Source of the DNA: Agelaius tricolor
Taxonomy: Eukaryota; Chordata; Aves; Passeriformes; Icteridae
Assembly (NCBI GenBank): GCA_023055355.1
Contig: JALJCS010000004.1
Location: 34,590,244-34,654,243, forward strand
Reading direction: 5' to 3'
Length of the DNA: 64,000 nucleotides
Part shown: one piece after another, positions 48,140 through 59,480 of the stretch
How the letters are laid out: every line of letters begins with the position of its first letter
Numbering within the stretch: position 1 is the first letter of the stretch
Notes under the pieces: generated by a model
The model's input: only the letters and a program-made list of their open reading frames with translations
What the model was told of the DNA's origin: nothing
Database searches by the model: none
Translations under genes and position numbers: made by a program

Positions 48140-48510
48140 AGGAATGGAACACCTCTCCTGTTAGGATAGGCTAAGACAGCTGGGGTTGTTCAGCCTGGAG
48201 AGGACTCAGGGTGACCTTACTTCAGCCTTTCAGAACCTGAAGGAAGTTGATAAGAAAGAGAGGGAGACTTACCAGGACCTTCAGGGATAGGATATGGCAT
48301 AATGGCTTTAAACCAAAGCAGAGTAGATTTAGTTGCCCAGAGAAGTTCTGGATGCTCCATCCTTGGAAGTGTTCAAGCCAAGGTTGGATGGGGCTCTGAG
48401 CAGCCTGGTCTAGTGGAAGGAATATCTGCCCACAGCAAGGGGTTGGAACTGGGTATCTGTAAGGTCCTTTCCAATTCAAGCCATTCTATGAATTGAAGAT
48501 TCTATGAACT
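48140..48510 (+). mobile_element. CR1 LINE 3' end, 5'-truncated
   Basis: Sense-orientation CR1 tail: ttgttcagcctggagaggac, then ggtttaaacc-type, gttggatggggctctgagcagcc-type blocks, ending with the diagnostic short tail repeat attctatgaattgaagattctatgaa. About 370 bp. Confidence 0.9.
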
Positions 48511-51175
48511 GCTGAGCATGGCCATGCAGCAAAGCAGAATGTGGTAGCTTTTTGAAGAAACTGAACCAGGAAACTACTGCAATTTAGACTGACATGCTTA
48601 AATTAACAGGAAAACCTAGCCATATATTCATGCTTGCACTGCTAGCTGGGAAAGAAAATTAACAGCTTGTTTCAGGGGGAAGAGGAAGAAGTAAACATCT
48701 GACCAAGAGAAGTGAAACCATTTATGTATATGCTGTTTTACCCCTACCTTCTGCTCTTGAGTCTTTCCTTCATTTTTCTTCCATAATGTTGAATATAAAA
48801 TGAATAATTTTCTATGTGAAGCAAGCTATAGAATCAGCTTTTGCTATATAACATTTGGAGACAAGGATGTGTCAGGCACTAAACATGCATAAGGAAGCTT
48901 GCTAATCTTCCAGTTATGCCAGCTGCATGTTGCAGCAATATTGGTGGAGGAAGATTTGCAATCAACATGGTTTCTCTTGGTAGAATACCTCATATGCCAG
49001 CAGTCACTGGCATAACTAATTTCACATGGGAGGATTTGCTTAATTTAGCAAGGCAAGGATTTTGCAGGGATTGGCATGTTCTCACTAGAAGCATTGTATG
49101 AGGTAATGCTGAGCATGCACCTGCCTTACAGCCTGCCACCTGCATGCAGCCTGACTCAGACAAAATATGGTCTGCTGGCTCTAGGTTCTATGTACCTATT
49201 TAGGTGAACCCTAGCCAGAAATGCGAGCATGGCTGCAAAGTTTGTTAACAATGTTTTGCAACAGGCAAACTGCATCAGGTCATTGGATCTCTCCCCACTT
49301 TAGACAGAATCCAGAAGTGGAAAGAAAGTACGAATCTGCCAGTAGATCATCAGTTTTGGCTTTGCACTGGAGGTCTCCAAGAGCCAGGGGAAGAATGAGA
49401 AGGGTCTAACATGCTCAGTGCAATATTTAAATAAATTCCTGAATAAGGCCTTTTTTACGATCATTTTCATCTTTTTTGATCTAACCACAGTAAAATCTTA
49501 AAAGATGCTGAGCAAATTTAAAAAAAAGAAATTAATGTAACCTCTAACATTGATGACCCAAATACAGGCTTTATCATTATATTTTGCAAGTGCTGGAAAA
49601 TGGTTTAGTCATTGCTAATACAGCTGCAGAGGATGAAAAATAACATGCTATAATCCAAGTCAACACTAGAGAGCATTAAAATAACTAGATATGGCTGTTG
49701 TAATTTGATTTGTTGGGGAGGAGACCACTAGAAACCAGATCTGAGTATCATGCTGAACTGTAAAATACTGATTAGCCCTCTCAACCACTGTCTGTACTTG
49801 AAAAGGTGAAAAAATACTGGAATTTTGTTGAAAAAGTAAGTGGCTTTATTTTAAACAGAACCTGCAAAAAGGTTCAACAAAGTTTTGGGAAATATTTTTT
49901 TTATCTTTGTGCTACCAGCCTTACAGTAGTGGTGTCTGTAGCCTCTAAACAAGCATCTCTCCTCAAAAGCAGGGTCTGACATTTAAAACATGTCACAAAA
50001 TGCATTGCACACAACATAATCCCACCAAGGTCAGAGTTGATAACGTCAACCTACAATAAAAATCTGTCCTGCTCTTCCCTCACTAAAATAAAAATCAATG
50101 ACATTGAGTCAAATTCTTCTTTGTTCCTTTATGGACCAGGGAAAGTCACTATTCTTGCCTTTGGATCATTTCACTTTTGTGTTAGGAACTTCGTGTCTTC
50201 ACTATTTTTTTTGTGCCACACTATAATGTACCAGAGCCAGCAATTCTTGGGAAGCTCCTATATATGTATTCTCATCCTCAGGGTTGGAGCAGCATGTGCC
50301 CAGGGCAGCAGTGAAGGTGGTGCCACAGCACTTGGGCTCAGGGCTCCCAGTTCACACTCCCATGCGACTCACAGCCCACTGTCGCTGGCTTGCCATGTCT
50401 CTCACTTTGACTCCTGTACAGATGGCAGGCTTCTTTTACAGATGCTTTCCTCAGAAGGGAACATAGAAATGGAAATTATTGAATATACTTTTAGAGCCAG
50501 ATTACCTCTAAAAGTTTTAATCACTTTTGGCTCCTTATAATGCTCCTTTTTCCCCCCCTTTAGATATGTGTTTCAATAATGCAATTTTTTTTCTTACCAA
50601 CTGGAAAGAGCATTCACTATCAACAGTACAGGAAGCAGGCTATGTTCCTAAAACCAAACCTTCAATTTCAGCCAGGCACTCAGGTGCATCCACTCTAGAG
50701 GGTGGGGAGCACTTAGACCCTGTGTATCTGCTAGAAGGTGATATGGTGGACACAAGCCAGCAGTAACACTGATGGGAAATGATGATGCTGCTGAACACTT
50801 CCTTTCTCATAGAATGGCACTTAATTGAAAACAGGCATCCAGCTCTGGAAGTGTGCATTCTGTTACTGCCACCTCCTACTATGTCCTGTTTACCGAAACC
50901 TCCCGACACACTGAGTGCTTCTTGTTCAAGACAATATCCCACACAGTTCCCATCATCATTTATACAGCAAGATGTCTTGGAGATCTACTTTCAAAGCACA
51001 CAGGGTTTGCTGTCACCTAGTTAGTCATTACTCAACAACTTAACTCAGAGATTCAAGTATTTATTTTCTGATGTGGTCACTCCTTTGATTTTCCTCTCAT
51101 CTTTTCTCTTTTAAAAGAAACAATCCTTACTGCCTATTCAATCTTCTATTGCTCATCAATATAGTTGCAAATAGA
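48511..51175. other. Intergenic, unique sequence
   Basis: About 2.7 kb. An open frame of 167 codons at 50037-50540 and a GC-richer patch at 50280-50430 are present, but no domain, splice pattern or family resemblance supports a gene. Confidence 0.55.
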
Positions 51176-51285
51176 AGAATCACAGAATATTCTGAGTTGG
51201 TTAAGTCCAACCCTTAAGTGAGTGATCAAAAAAGGGATCCAACCCATGACCCTTGTGTTATTAACACTATGCTCTAAGCAAGAAG
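51176..51285 (-). mobile_element. Short CR1-type LINE fragment
   Basis: The plus strand reads gaatcacagaatattctgag, ttggttaagtccaaccctta and gggatccaacccatgaccct, a pattern familiar from CR1 3' ends in birds, read here on the minus strand. About 110 bp. Confidence 0.65.
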
Positions 51286-51322
51286 ATTTCTTCCTGCCTG
51301 CAGCAAACCTGTGGATTTGTAA

Positions 51323-51362
51323 ATACCATTCACATCTGACCATGATACCATTCACATCTGAC
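51323..51362. repeat. 22-bp tandem duplication
   Basis: ATACCATTCACATCTGAC occurs twice, at 51323-51340 and 51345-51362, separated by CATG. The two copies are identical, so it is a recent local duplication. Confidence 0.85.
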
Positions 51363-51650
51363 ATTTTTTGGAGGAACTATATAATGCAAAAAAATTCAGC
51401 TCCAAAATTGGATCAGCTAGCATAACTAGAGTAGTTGTATAACCTGAATGTGGATAAACCTTTACAGCTTGCCTAAAGCATATGTACTGAGAATTCAGTC
51501 CCAGATGGGGAAGAACAAACAGCAGGAGGGAGAAAATGTTGCTAGCCAAACTTCTATATTGTTTTATCTGTCTGTTCAAGTGTTAATATTTCTTCCTCTT
51601 TCTGAATAACTCCAAGGACATTTTTGTTGGATGCTTTTCCTATAGGTCAC

Positions 51651-52960
51651 TGTTGTGGTTTGACATTGGCCAAACACCAGACATCCACAAAAGCCATTTG
51701 CTCACTCTTTCTTGCTACAGAAAGTTGGGCAGTGGACAGGGGGGAAAAATTAACCAAGGGCTTATGAGTCAATATAAGAAGTGGGAAAAAACACTCTTAG
51801 GGCAAAACAGGTTTAAATTTAAAGGTATAAGGTAAATTTATTTTAACAGAGTCAGAGAAGGATAATGAGAAGTAAAATAAGCCATTAAAGCACCTCTTTA
51901 TTCCCAGCCTCTCCCTCTTTCCTGCCAACAGCTCAGGGAGACAGGGCATGGGGGCTTTTGGTTAGTTCATCACCCAAGGTCTTCTACTATTCACCCAGGG
52001 AGAGGACCCTTTTCTCTGCTATGCCCTGGGGTCCCTCCCACAGGCAAACAATCTTCCCAAAACTGTTGGGGAAGCATGGCATGGATTACTCCTCCACAGG
52101 ATGCAGTCCTCTAAGGAAAGGCTGCTCTAGTTTGGAAGCAGGGGCCATCTCCCTGGGATCACAATTTTCTCCTGCCTGCTGCCATGCGAGTACTTCTCTC
52201 ATGAGTGCAAGTGGATCTCTGCATCCCCCATGGATCCCCATGGGCTTCAGGGGCACAGCTGCTTCATCATGGTCCTCACCATGGCCTGCAGAGGAATCTT
52301 GGGTCTGGTGCTTGGAGCACCTCCTCCCCCTCCTTCTCCCCTGACTTTGATGCCTTCATGTTGTTCTCCCTCACGCCCTGCCTTCCTTCTCTTATCTGAC
52401 TAGAAGAAAAACTGCTGCCTGTAGGTACTACTGCCAATGAGTCCTACCAATTCAAAGATTCCTGCAGGATCCCGTTGCGCTGAGAAGTTGATTGATCTCA
52501 TCTAGGTTCTACATTGGGGAATCGCTCACCATGCTTCTGCTGCTGGCCAGGTGGCCCCACCAGCACAGCAGGCAGTGGTGGCCACCCTGGTGCTGGTGCT
52601 ATTTAATGCCTCTCTTCATGTGGGGCACCAGGAAGGAGAAGCCACCACTGCCACTCTGCCCTTCTGCCCGCAGCGCATCGCCACGTGCTGTGCCGGGACA
52701 GCCTTGGCAGCACTGCCTCCCCATCCCTGGAAAAAACTGCGCTTGCACTCTTTTCATTTTCTTCTTAAATATGTCATCACAGAGGCATTACCAACCTCTC
52801 TAATTGGGCCAGCAGTCCATCTCCAGAGCCATCAGGGACTGGCTCTGTCAGACATGGTGGAAGCTTCTAGCAGCTTTTCACAGAAACCTCTTCTGTGGCT
52901 CTCCCCACTACCAAAATCCAGGCTGTGCCAAATCAACTTTACTAAACACAACATACAACA
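51651..52960 (-). mobile_element. Solo LTR of an endogenous retrovirus (ERVL-like)
   Basis: A 1,310-bp element with terminal TGTTGT and ACAACA, flanked on both sides by the 5-bp direct repeat GTCAC (51646-51650 and 52961-52965). A 5-bp target duplication and the sequence style suggest the ERVL/class III group in birds. On the minus strand there is a TATA-like ATATTTAAGAAG (complement of 52761-52772) and an AATAAA (complement of 51837-51842), giving the likely orientation. There is no gag, pol or env, so it is the product of recombination between two LTRs. Open frames inside it (for example 51958-52344) are not genes. Confidence 0.88.
52761..52772 (-). promoter_or_regulatory. TATA-like box of the solo LTR
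   Basis: The minus strand reads ATATTTAAGAAG, about 190 bp from the LTR's own 5' end. It would drive transcription leftward, towards and antisense to F2R. Activity is not known. Confidence 0.4.
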
Positions 52961-54390
52961 GTCACATAAGAAGTAAACCTGTATATTAATGCCACTTGTA
53001 GCACTTCTTTCAGTTTATTTTCACACTTTGGTTTAAGTCTCCTTTTCCTGACTCCAAGAAATAAATGCAATCCTACCCAGGAAAGAATATAATACATCTA
53101 GTTACTTATCACAGCTTTAATGACCAAGGAAATTAAAAATATGCTGAAGATTTCTGCTTTTGTCATTCAAAAACAAGCTAGGAGGTGTAAAAATAGAATA
53201 TAGTTCCCCTATCACTGAAAACTGTATTTACAGAAGTTCTGAAATGCAGCATAGATAGATATCTTACTTTGCTTTATTTTTTTTTCTTATTTTTACTTGC
53301 ATGTTTTCTTTACTAAAGTTTTTGTAAGGAGAGACTTACTGCACTTCCCTCACTAGATGAAACATAAAATTTAATTTGCTGAGCTGTATAGAATTTTTTC
53401 ATTAAATGGTTTCTAACCCTTTTATATCAGAGTCTTTAACCCTTTTTACTACAGCAGAGATACTGAATATTATTACTAAAAATACTTTCAAAATTATATT
53501 TCAAATCTTAAAACTGCTTAAGAGACAGGCTTGTCTGAAAGTATATTATCTCTTGTTCATCCACTTATACATTGTGTACATTGTGATAGGGAAAAAAATG
53601 GGCTTTTTGTAATTTAAACCATTCTAGGTACCTTTCAGGTCTATATTTTATTATCTTTTTTATGAACTGGTATTAGTAGTGCACTGACATGATCTGTGAA
53701 AGCAGTGAAAATATTTTCTAACTTGAAAATCAGTCATTAAGAGCAACTGTTATTTTAAGCAAAGTATTTTATCTTTGGTTCATCACAGTATGTCCTGTTT
53801 GTACTCTAATGAAACAAGGTGTTTTAGTTTTCCTCACCCCCCCTTTCCAGACCAGAATATAAAAACCAAACTGAGCAAAGAACAGCCATTCAAGAGAAAG
53901 CTACTTCTCCATTCAGGGCTATTTTTTTACACTGTGGGGTAAACTAAGGACTGTAAAACCATTGCCCACATAAAGAGGGTTAGAGTTCACTTATGAATAT
54001 ACAGGAAACTCTACAAATACATTGATGGAATCTTCTTTTCAACTTTTGTATGCTTTATGAGGCGCTCAAGTGAGAGAGGTACCTGTAGTGGCTGGATAGC
54101 ACTACTGAAATCTAAGTGGGATTTTAGATTTTCTTGAACTGTCATGATTTTCAAAACCATCAAAGAAAGGCAAATTCATTCAGCAGAGCAAGTAGACGAT
54201 TTGCAGCTACATTGACTGCTTCATGTACCCAGCCCAGCATCACATCCTCAAGCTGGGACTGGGGAGAAACAGCCCCCTGGGGACAGCTGGAGTGGCAGCA
54301 GGTGCCTTTGTGATTTGGCTGTCCTGGCCCTCATGGCCCTTCCATCCCTGACCTGCCAACTCTTGTGAGCACAGCTACACACCCAAACTG

Positions 54391-54450
54391 AGGAGGAGGA
54401 GGAGGAGGAGGAGGAGGAGGAGGAGGAGGAGGAGGAGAAGGAGGAAGAGA
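54391..54450. repeat. (AGG)n trinucleotide microsatellite
   Basis: About fifteen uninterrupted AGG units (54391-54436) followed by an imperfect purine-only tail. It is entirely purine on the plus strand. Confidence 0.95.
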
Positions 54451-57389
54451 GGCAGGAAGGATGAATCCACATCCATCTGATGCTCTCTGGGCTCACATGA
54501 AGCAGCATACAAGCTCTAGGATGTGCAGCAAGCAAGGCTCTGCCTCCTGTTTCTCTGGAGCTCAGGAGCTTTCCTAGCCTCTGGCCCCAAGCAAAGGAAC
54601 AGCTCTGTCTGAGAATGTTAGTTCCAGGCAAAACCTGGGATTCCTCTATCATATACAGGGCAGGAATTTTTGCTGCCCTCATTAATAGGCACATACTAGT
54701 CTTGCTTGTGTCACAAACCAGGCACAGCCTCTAAGATTTAGCTGCCTCTGGTGAAAAAAAAACAAGATTTAGCTTAATGAATCAGCAAACAGGCTTCTCC
54801 CACTTAAAAATTTGTGGGTTTGGCTACTGAGTGACCTTGAATAGGCTAATTCCGGAGTTTCTATTGACTGAGGAATAACCCCTCTTGGCCTCCCTTTTCT
54901 TTGGTGCTAAAGAAAAGCAACTTTCTGCCTCCAGCTTTCTTTCATTTCTTCCTCCTGCATAAGCAATATACAAACAGCCCAGACTTACTCTGCTCCTAAC
55001 AGGGGAGGAGTAGGAGGAAGGCCCTATGTGGGGACCATGGAGATAGAGATGGCATTACTCTTGGGTTAAAGAACTGGAACAATCTCTCTGCTGGCTGGGG
55101 ACCTGCAGGTATGTGAGGTTATAGAGCAACCATATCAAACACTGCTCTAATGCAAAACGTGGAGCCACTTGGGAGTGTATGCACAATGGGAACCCACCCT
55201 GACAGCTCCCTGACCTGTATTAGTCATTTATCAGAGTTTTATTTTAATTGATTGCTGTCACTGAAACACTGCAACAACAGCATTCTCAAGCAGGCATTTC
55301 CTGTTTTTCTTCCTCACACAGAGAAGCAGATGTTTTCTGAGCCATAAAACCAGAGTCAATCACTGCTCATAATGACACTGATAACAACATCCAGCCCCAC
55401 AGCTTAAACCCAGGACTTCTCTAGCAAACCAGTCTACATGCAACAAAAGCATGACATTTTCAAAGATGATCTTTCAGTATAGTTCAACAGGAATAAATTC
55501 TACATAGAAAAACATTTGGAGCTCATTTTATAAACAAAGCTGAAATACCATGAGTGAGTCCTTGCAGGATGTGGTAGCTCCTTAAACTCATCAAAAAATA
55601 TTTTGGGACAAAGGCAGGGACAAATAGATAGCATTGCTGTCTTTTCTGTAAGAGGTTGCTTGGAGAGTTTTTGACTCTTGCTTGTTGTATTGGACAAGAA
55701 CCTACTATAATTGCAACATATTTTGATTGAAGCATAGCAAGGGCAGCTTCATTTGTGTCATGGGCAGTACAGCTTGCTATCACAGCCCTAGTTTTATAAC
55801 CAACTTTCAGCATATAGTACATTTACTGCTTATTCTAAAATCCTATTGAGTGTTGCTAGCAGTTCACTGTGATGGTGAAGAAAGACAAAACAGATCTTCA
55901 TGTGTGTCCTTCCCCACCACACCACTGTCCCTGGAGCAGTCAATATGGTTTGTCCTAATATAAAACACCAGGCAGATATTGCAGGAAGAACTGTCTGGAT
56001 GATGGCATAATTAATGTATTCCAGAGATGGGGGAGCTGAGATGTTTTTGATTGACTTTGGTGCACATCAGCCTGCATAAGGCTAAAGCATTGATGGAGGC
56101 TAGGTCAGCTGGGCAAACTATTCTCCTGATGTTGCAGGCAGCTTCAGGGTGGACCTCCTCCCTGGCAGGGATGCCTGCAAGGAACACTCACTTTTGGAGG
56201 GTGAGTAAAAAGTGCTACCATACAGACATGAAATCCTAAAGTAGCAACATAGGTGCTTTGTTGCTTTGCAATTGGGACTTTTGTAAGGCCAAAGACTCTA
56301 AACCTAAACATTTCTAGCTAAACCTGCTTATATTGTAGCACTTTGGAGATCAACTGTTGACCAGTCTTGGAATGAGTAAACCTAGCTGCACCTAGACTTC
56401 CCTGAGAAATTTAGAAAGCGATTGTGGTCTTACTGAACTTTGCAACTCAACAGGAGGGACATGACCTGACTATACTATAATCTATTGCAGTAGATGACAA
56501 AGTGATTATTTATTTATACTTCCCTGGCAATATTATTGTATCAACAATAAATCTAATCATAATCATCCATGCAATCGCTGTGCTCTCCTTTTCATACACA
56601 GCTAAGAACTTTCTCTCAACAACTCTTTCATAGGTACAAATTATATGGCTGGATGTTTACTGTAGCAGTTCTATTCATTGCACTACAAATTTTAATTGCA
56701 CAAAGAATGAAGATATTAGATAGAGAGTAGCAGGCCTTTCTCTCTCTCTGCTAATAACTTCCTCTGTTGTGTAGTCAGAGCTCTATCCAGAAAGGTTTTT
56801 TAGGTTTTGTTGCTGCAGTTTCTGCTGGAGTCACTGCCAACATATTTTGCATATGTCTTGGTTTGGTATCATGGGCAGCCGGTTCTATCAAGTGTAACTG
56901 TTTCTTTAATTAAAGGCAAGTCATTGCACTGTGCAATTTCAGTGAGATTCAGCACAATGAATTGCCAAAGCTGTCAGCAACACTCACTTTGTAATAGCTA
57001 CAGTAAAATTCAGTGCCAGGTAGGAAGCATGACTTCATAACCATCCAAACACTAAGCCATTTTGCAGATTACTTCCTTCCACATGTTATTCTTGCTGTGC
57101 ATTTTGTCACTGTGTTATGATTCCATTAATAAGCAGGGCTGGGAAAAGCTGACAGTATAGAAACACTCTCTACCAGTTCATTAAAAAAATTATCTTTTGG
57201 TCTAAATTGAGGATACGGCAATCATTAATAACCATGAGTTTTTCACCCTTTCATTAGCTTTCACTATGCATTCAAGGGATTTTCCATTCTTTTCACCTTC
57301 TTTTCAGTAAAGGGCAGGACTGAAGAGTCTTTCATCTACTGAAGGTTTGCTTTTAACCATACGTGAAAGTGCAGCTTTTTCAGGTTACT

Positions 57390-57427
57390 CATCACTAACT
57401 GACTCAGTTAGCATCACTAACTGACTC
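57390..57427. repeat. Short direct duplication
   Basis: CATCACTAACTGACTC at 57390-57405 is repeated at 57412-57427 with a 6-bp spacer; the two copies are identical. Confidence 0.8.
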
Positions 57428-57672
57428 CTCCTATTTAAATGCACTTAAATCTTGATCTTGCACTGCCTGTCCCCAAGTCAGAGCTCAGATTAGTACATCA
57501 AATATGTATGATGGAAATTACCCATTATCATCTACTGGAACCTTACACTCATTATGACAAAAACAGTGAGATAATAAACCATTCTGAAGAGGAACACTAA
57601 TTACAAAATATTGTTCTTTTAAATCTGAACAGTTTAGTTCTATTTAGAAATAGAATTAAAATAACTGCCAAT

Positions 57673-59480
57673 CATCACAGAATCATTTCAATGAGAAATC
57701 ACTCTTAAGATCATCACGTCCAAGTGTTAACCTAACATTGCCAAGTTCACCACTAAACATGTCCCAAAGTGCCACATCCACATGTGAGCACTTCCAGGGA
57801 TGATGATTCCACAACTTCCTTGCTAGCCCGTCCCAATGTTTGACAACCCTCTTCTTGAATAACCATTTCCATTTCTAATCTCTCCTGATGAAACTTGAAC
57901 CCATTGCTTCTGATCCTGTCACTTGTTACTCGGAAGAACAGACTGACCAGGCTGCATTGTCAGGTATTTGTAGAGAGCAATGTCCCTCCTCCAGGTTACA
58001 TATCCCCCACTCCCTCAGCTGTTCCTCATAGGACTTGTGCTCCAGACCCTTCACCAGCTTGCTTGCTCTTCTCTGGACTCACTCCAGCACTTCAATGTAC
58101 TTCCTTTTGTGAGGGTCCCAAAAATGAAAGCACAAGATTTGAGCTGTTGCCTCCCCAGTGCCCAGCACAGGGGGCCAATCCCTGCCCTGGTCCTGCTGGC
58201 CACAGCATTGCTGATCCAGGCCAGGATGCCATTGGCCTTCTTGGCCACCTGGGCACAGCCTGGCTCATGTTCAGCTGCTGTCACCAGCACCCCCAGGGCC
58301 TTTCCAGCCACTCTGCCCCAGCCTGTGGCACTGCCTGGGGTTGTTGTGACCCAAGGGCAGGACCCAGCACTGGGCCTTGTTGAACCTCACACCATTGGCC
58401 TCAGCCATGATCCAGCCTGCCCAGATCCCTCTGCAGAGCCTTCCTGCCCTCCAGCAGATCAGCACTCCCACCCAGCTTGGTGTCATCTCTGAACTTACTG
58501 AGGGGGCACTCAATGCCCTCATCCAGATCATCAGTAAAGGTACTAAATATGACTTGCCCCAGTGCTGAGCCCTGGGAAACAGCACTGGTGACTGGCCACC
58601 AGCTGGATATAATTCCATTCACTGCCACTCTCTGGTCTTTACTATCCAGCCAATTTTCTACCCAGAAAACAGTGCACCTGTGCAAGCCCTGAGCAGCTGA
58701 TTTCTCTGGAATAATGCTGTGGGAAATGGCCAAAGGCTTTTTAAATATATATGCAGAAAAAATACAGAGCCTTTCCTTTGTCCACTAAATGTGTCACCTT
58801 GTCTTAGAAGGAGATCGGGTTGGTCAAGCAGGACCTGCCTTTCACAAATCCATGTTGGATGGGTGATGACACTCAGGATGACCTGCTCTGTGACCTTCCC
58901 TGGCACCAAGGTCTGACTGACCATAGCCAGTTCTGTGGATCCTCCTTCCAGCCCTTCTTGTGCCAGCCCCCAGCCAACTGGGATCTCCCCATTTAGCCAG
59001 GACTGCTGATACATGATGCAAAGAAGCTTGGTGAGCACTTCCAGCAGCTCCCTCAGAACCCTTAGGTAGATCCCATCTGGCCCCATAGAGTTGTGTATAA
59101 GTGGTATAGCAAATTACTGACTATTTCCCCTTGGATTATGGGAGTTTCATTCTGCTCTTTAATTTTGCTTCATTCTGAAGAACAGAAGGCACTTAAGAAC
59201 CTCAGCCTTTTTCTCTTCCTTTGTCACTGTTTGGCTCCACATCCGATAAAGGATGGAGATTCTCCTTACACCACCTTTTGGAGTCAACGTATTTATAAAA
59301 AGATTTTGTATTGTATTTTAAGGCAGTACTTTGCCTGTTACAGTTTTCTCTTTGCATATCCTCATGGAATCTTTATGTTCCTCTTCAGTTTCCTGCTCCT
59401 CATCCCAAGTTTTTAAATTTTTTTTTTCCCCTGATTTAAACAAAACTGGTCTTCTTTTCCAGAAGCCCATCTTTCTGCTC
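57673..59480 (-). mobile_element. CR1 LINE, about 1.8 kb, RT fragment
   Basis: Minus-strand CR1 with its 3' end near 57673 (atcacagaatcattt on the plus strand) and 5' truncation near 59480. Pieces of the reverse transcriptase protein are readable in several frames: GPDGIYLRVLRELLEVLTKL at 59086 downward, then fragments at 58733, 58618 and 58311 downward. The frame switches and stops mean it is inactive. This is the longest LINE in the window and belongs to a different copy from that at 14.2-15.4 kb. Confidence 0.92.

Larger units (their letters stand above)
52966..57672. other. Intergenic, mostly unique sequence
   Basis: About 4.7 kb with no gene recognised. It contains the AGG microsatellite at 54391-54450 and a 22-bp near-tandem duplication at 57390-57427. 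The serine-rich open frame at 54248-54694 (minus) is created by the AGG repeat. Confidence 0.55.

Noticed and set aside
50037..50540. Open frame of 167 codons in the intergenic region
   Set aside because: No recognisable domain, no codon or splice pattern, and low-complexity-free but random-looking composition; likely chance.
51958..52976. Open frames of 103-141 codons at 52-53 kb
   Set aside because: They lie within the solo LTR and do not encode retroviral or host domains.
54248..54694. Minus-strand open frame of 148 codons with a long serine run
   Set aside because: The serine run is the AGG microsatellite read in reverse; there is no other supporting feature.
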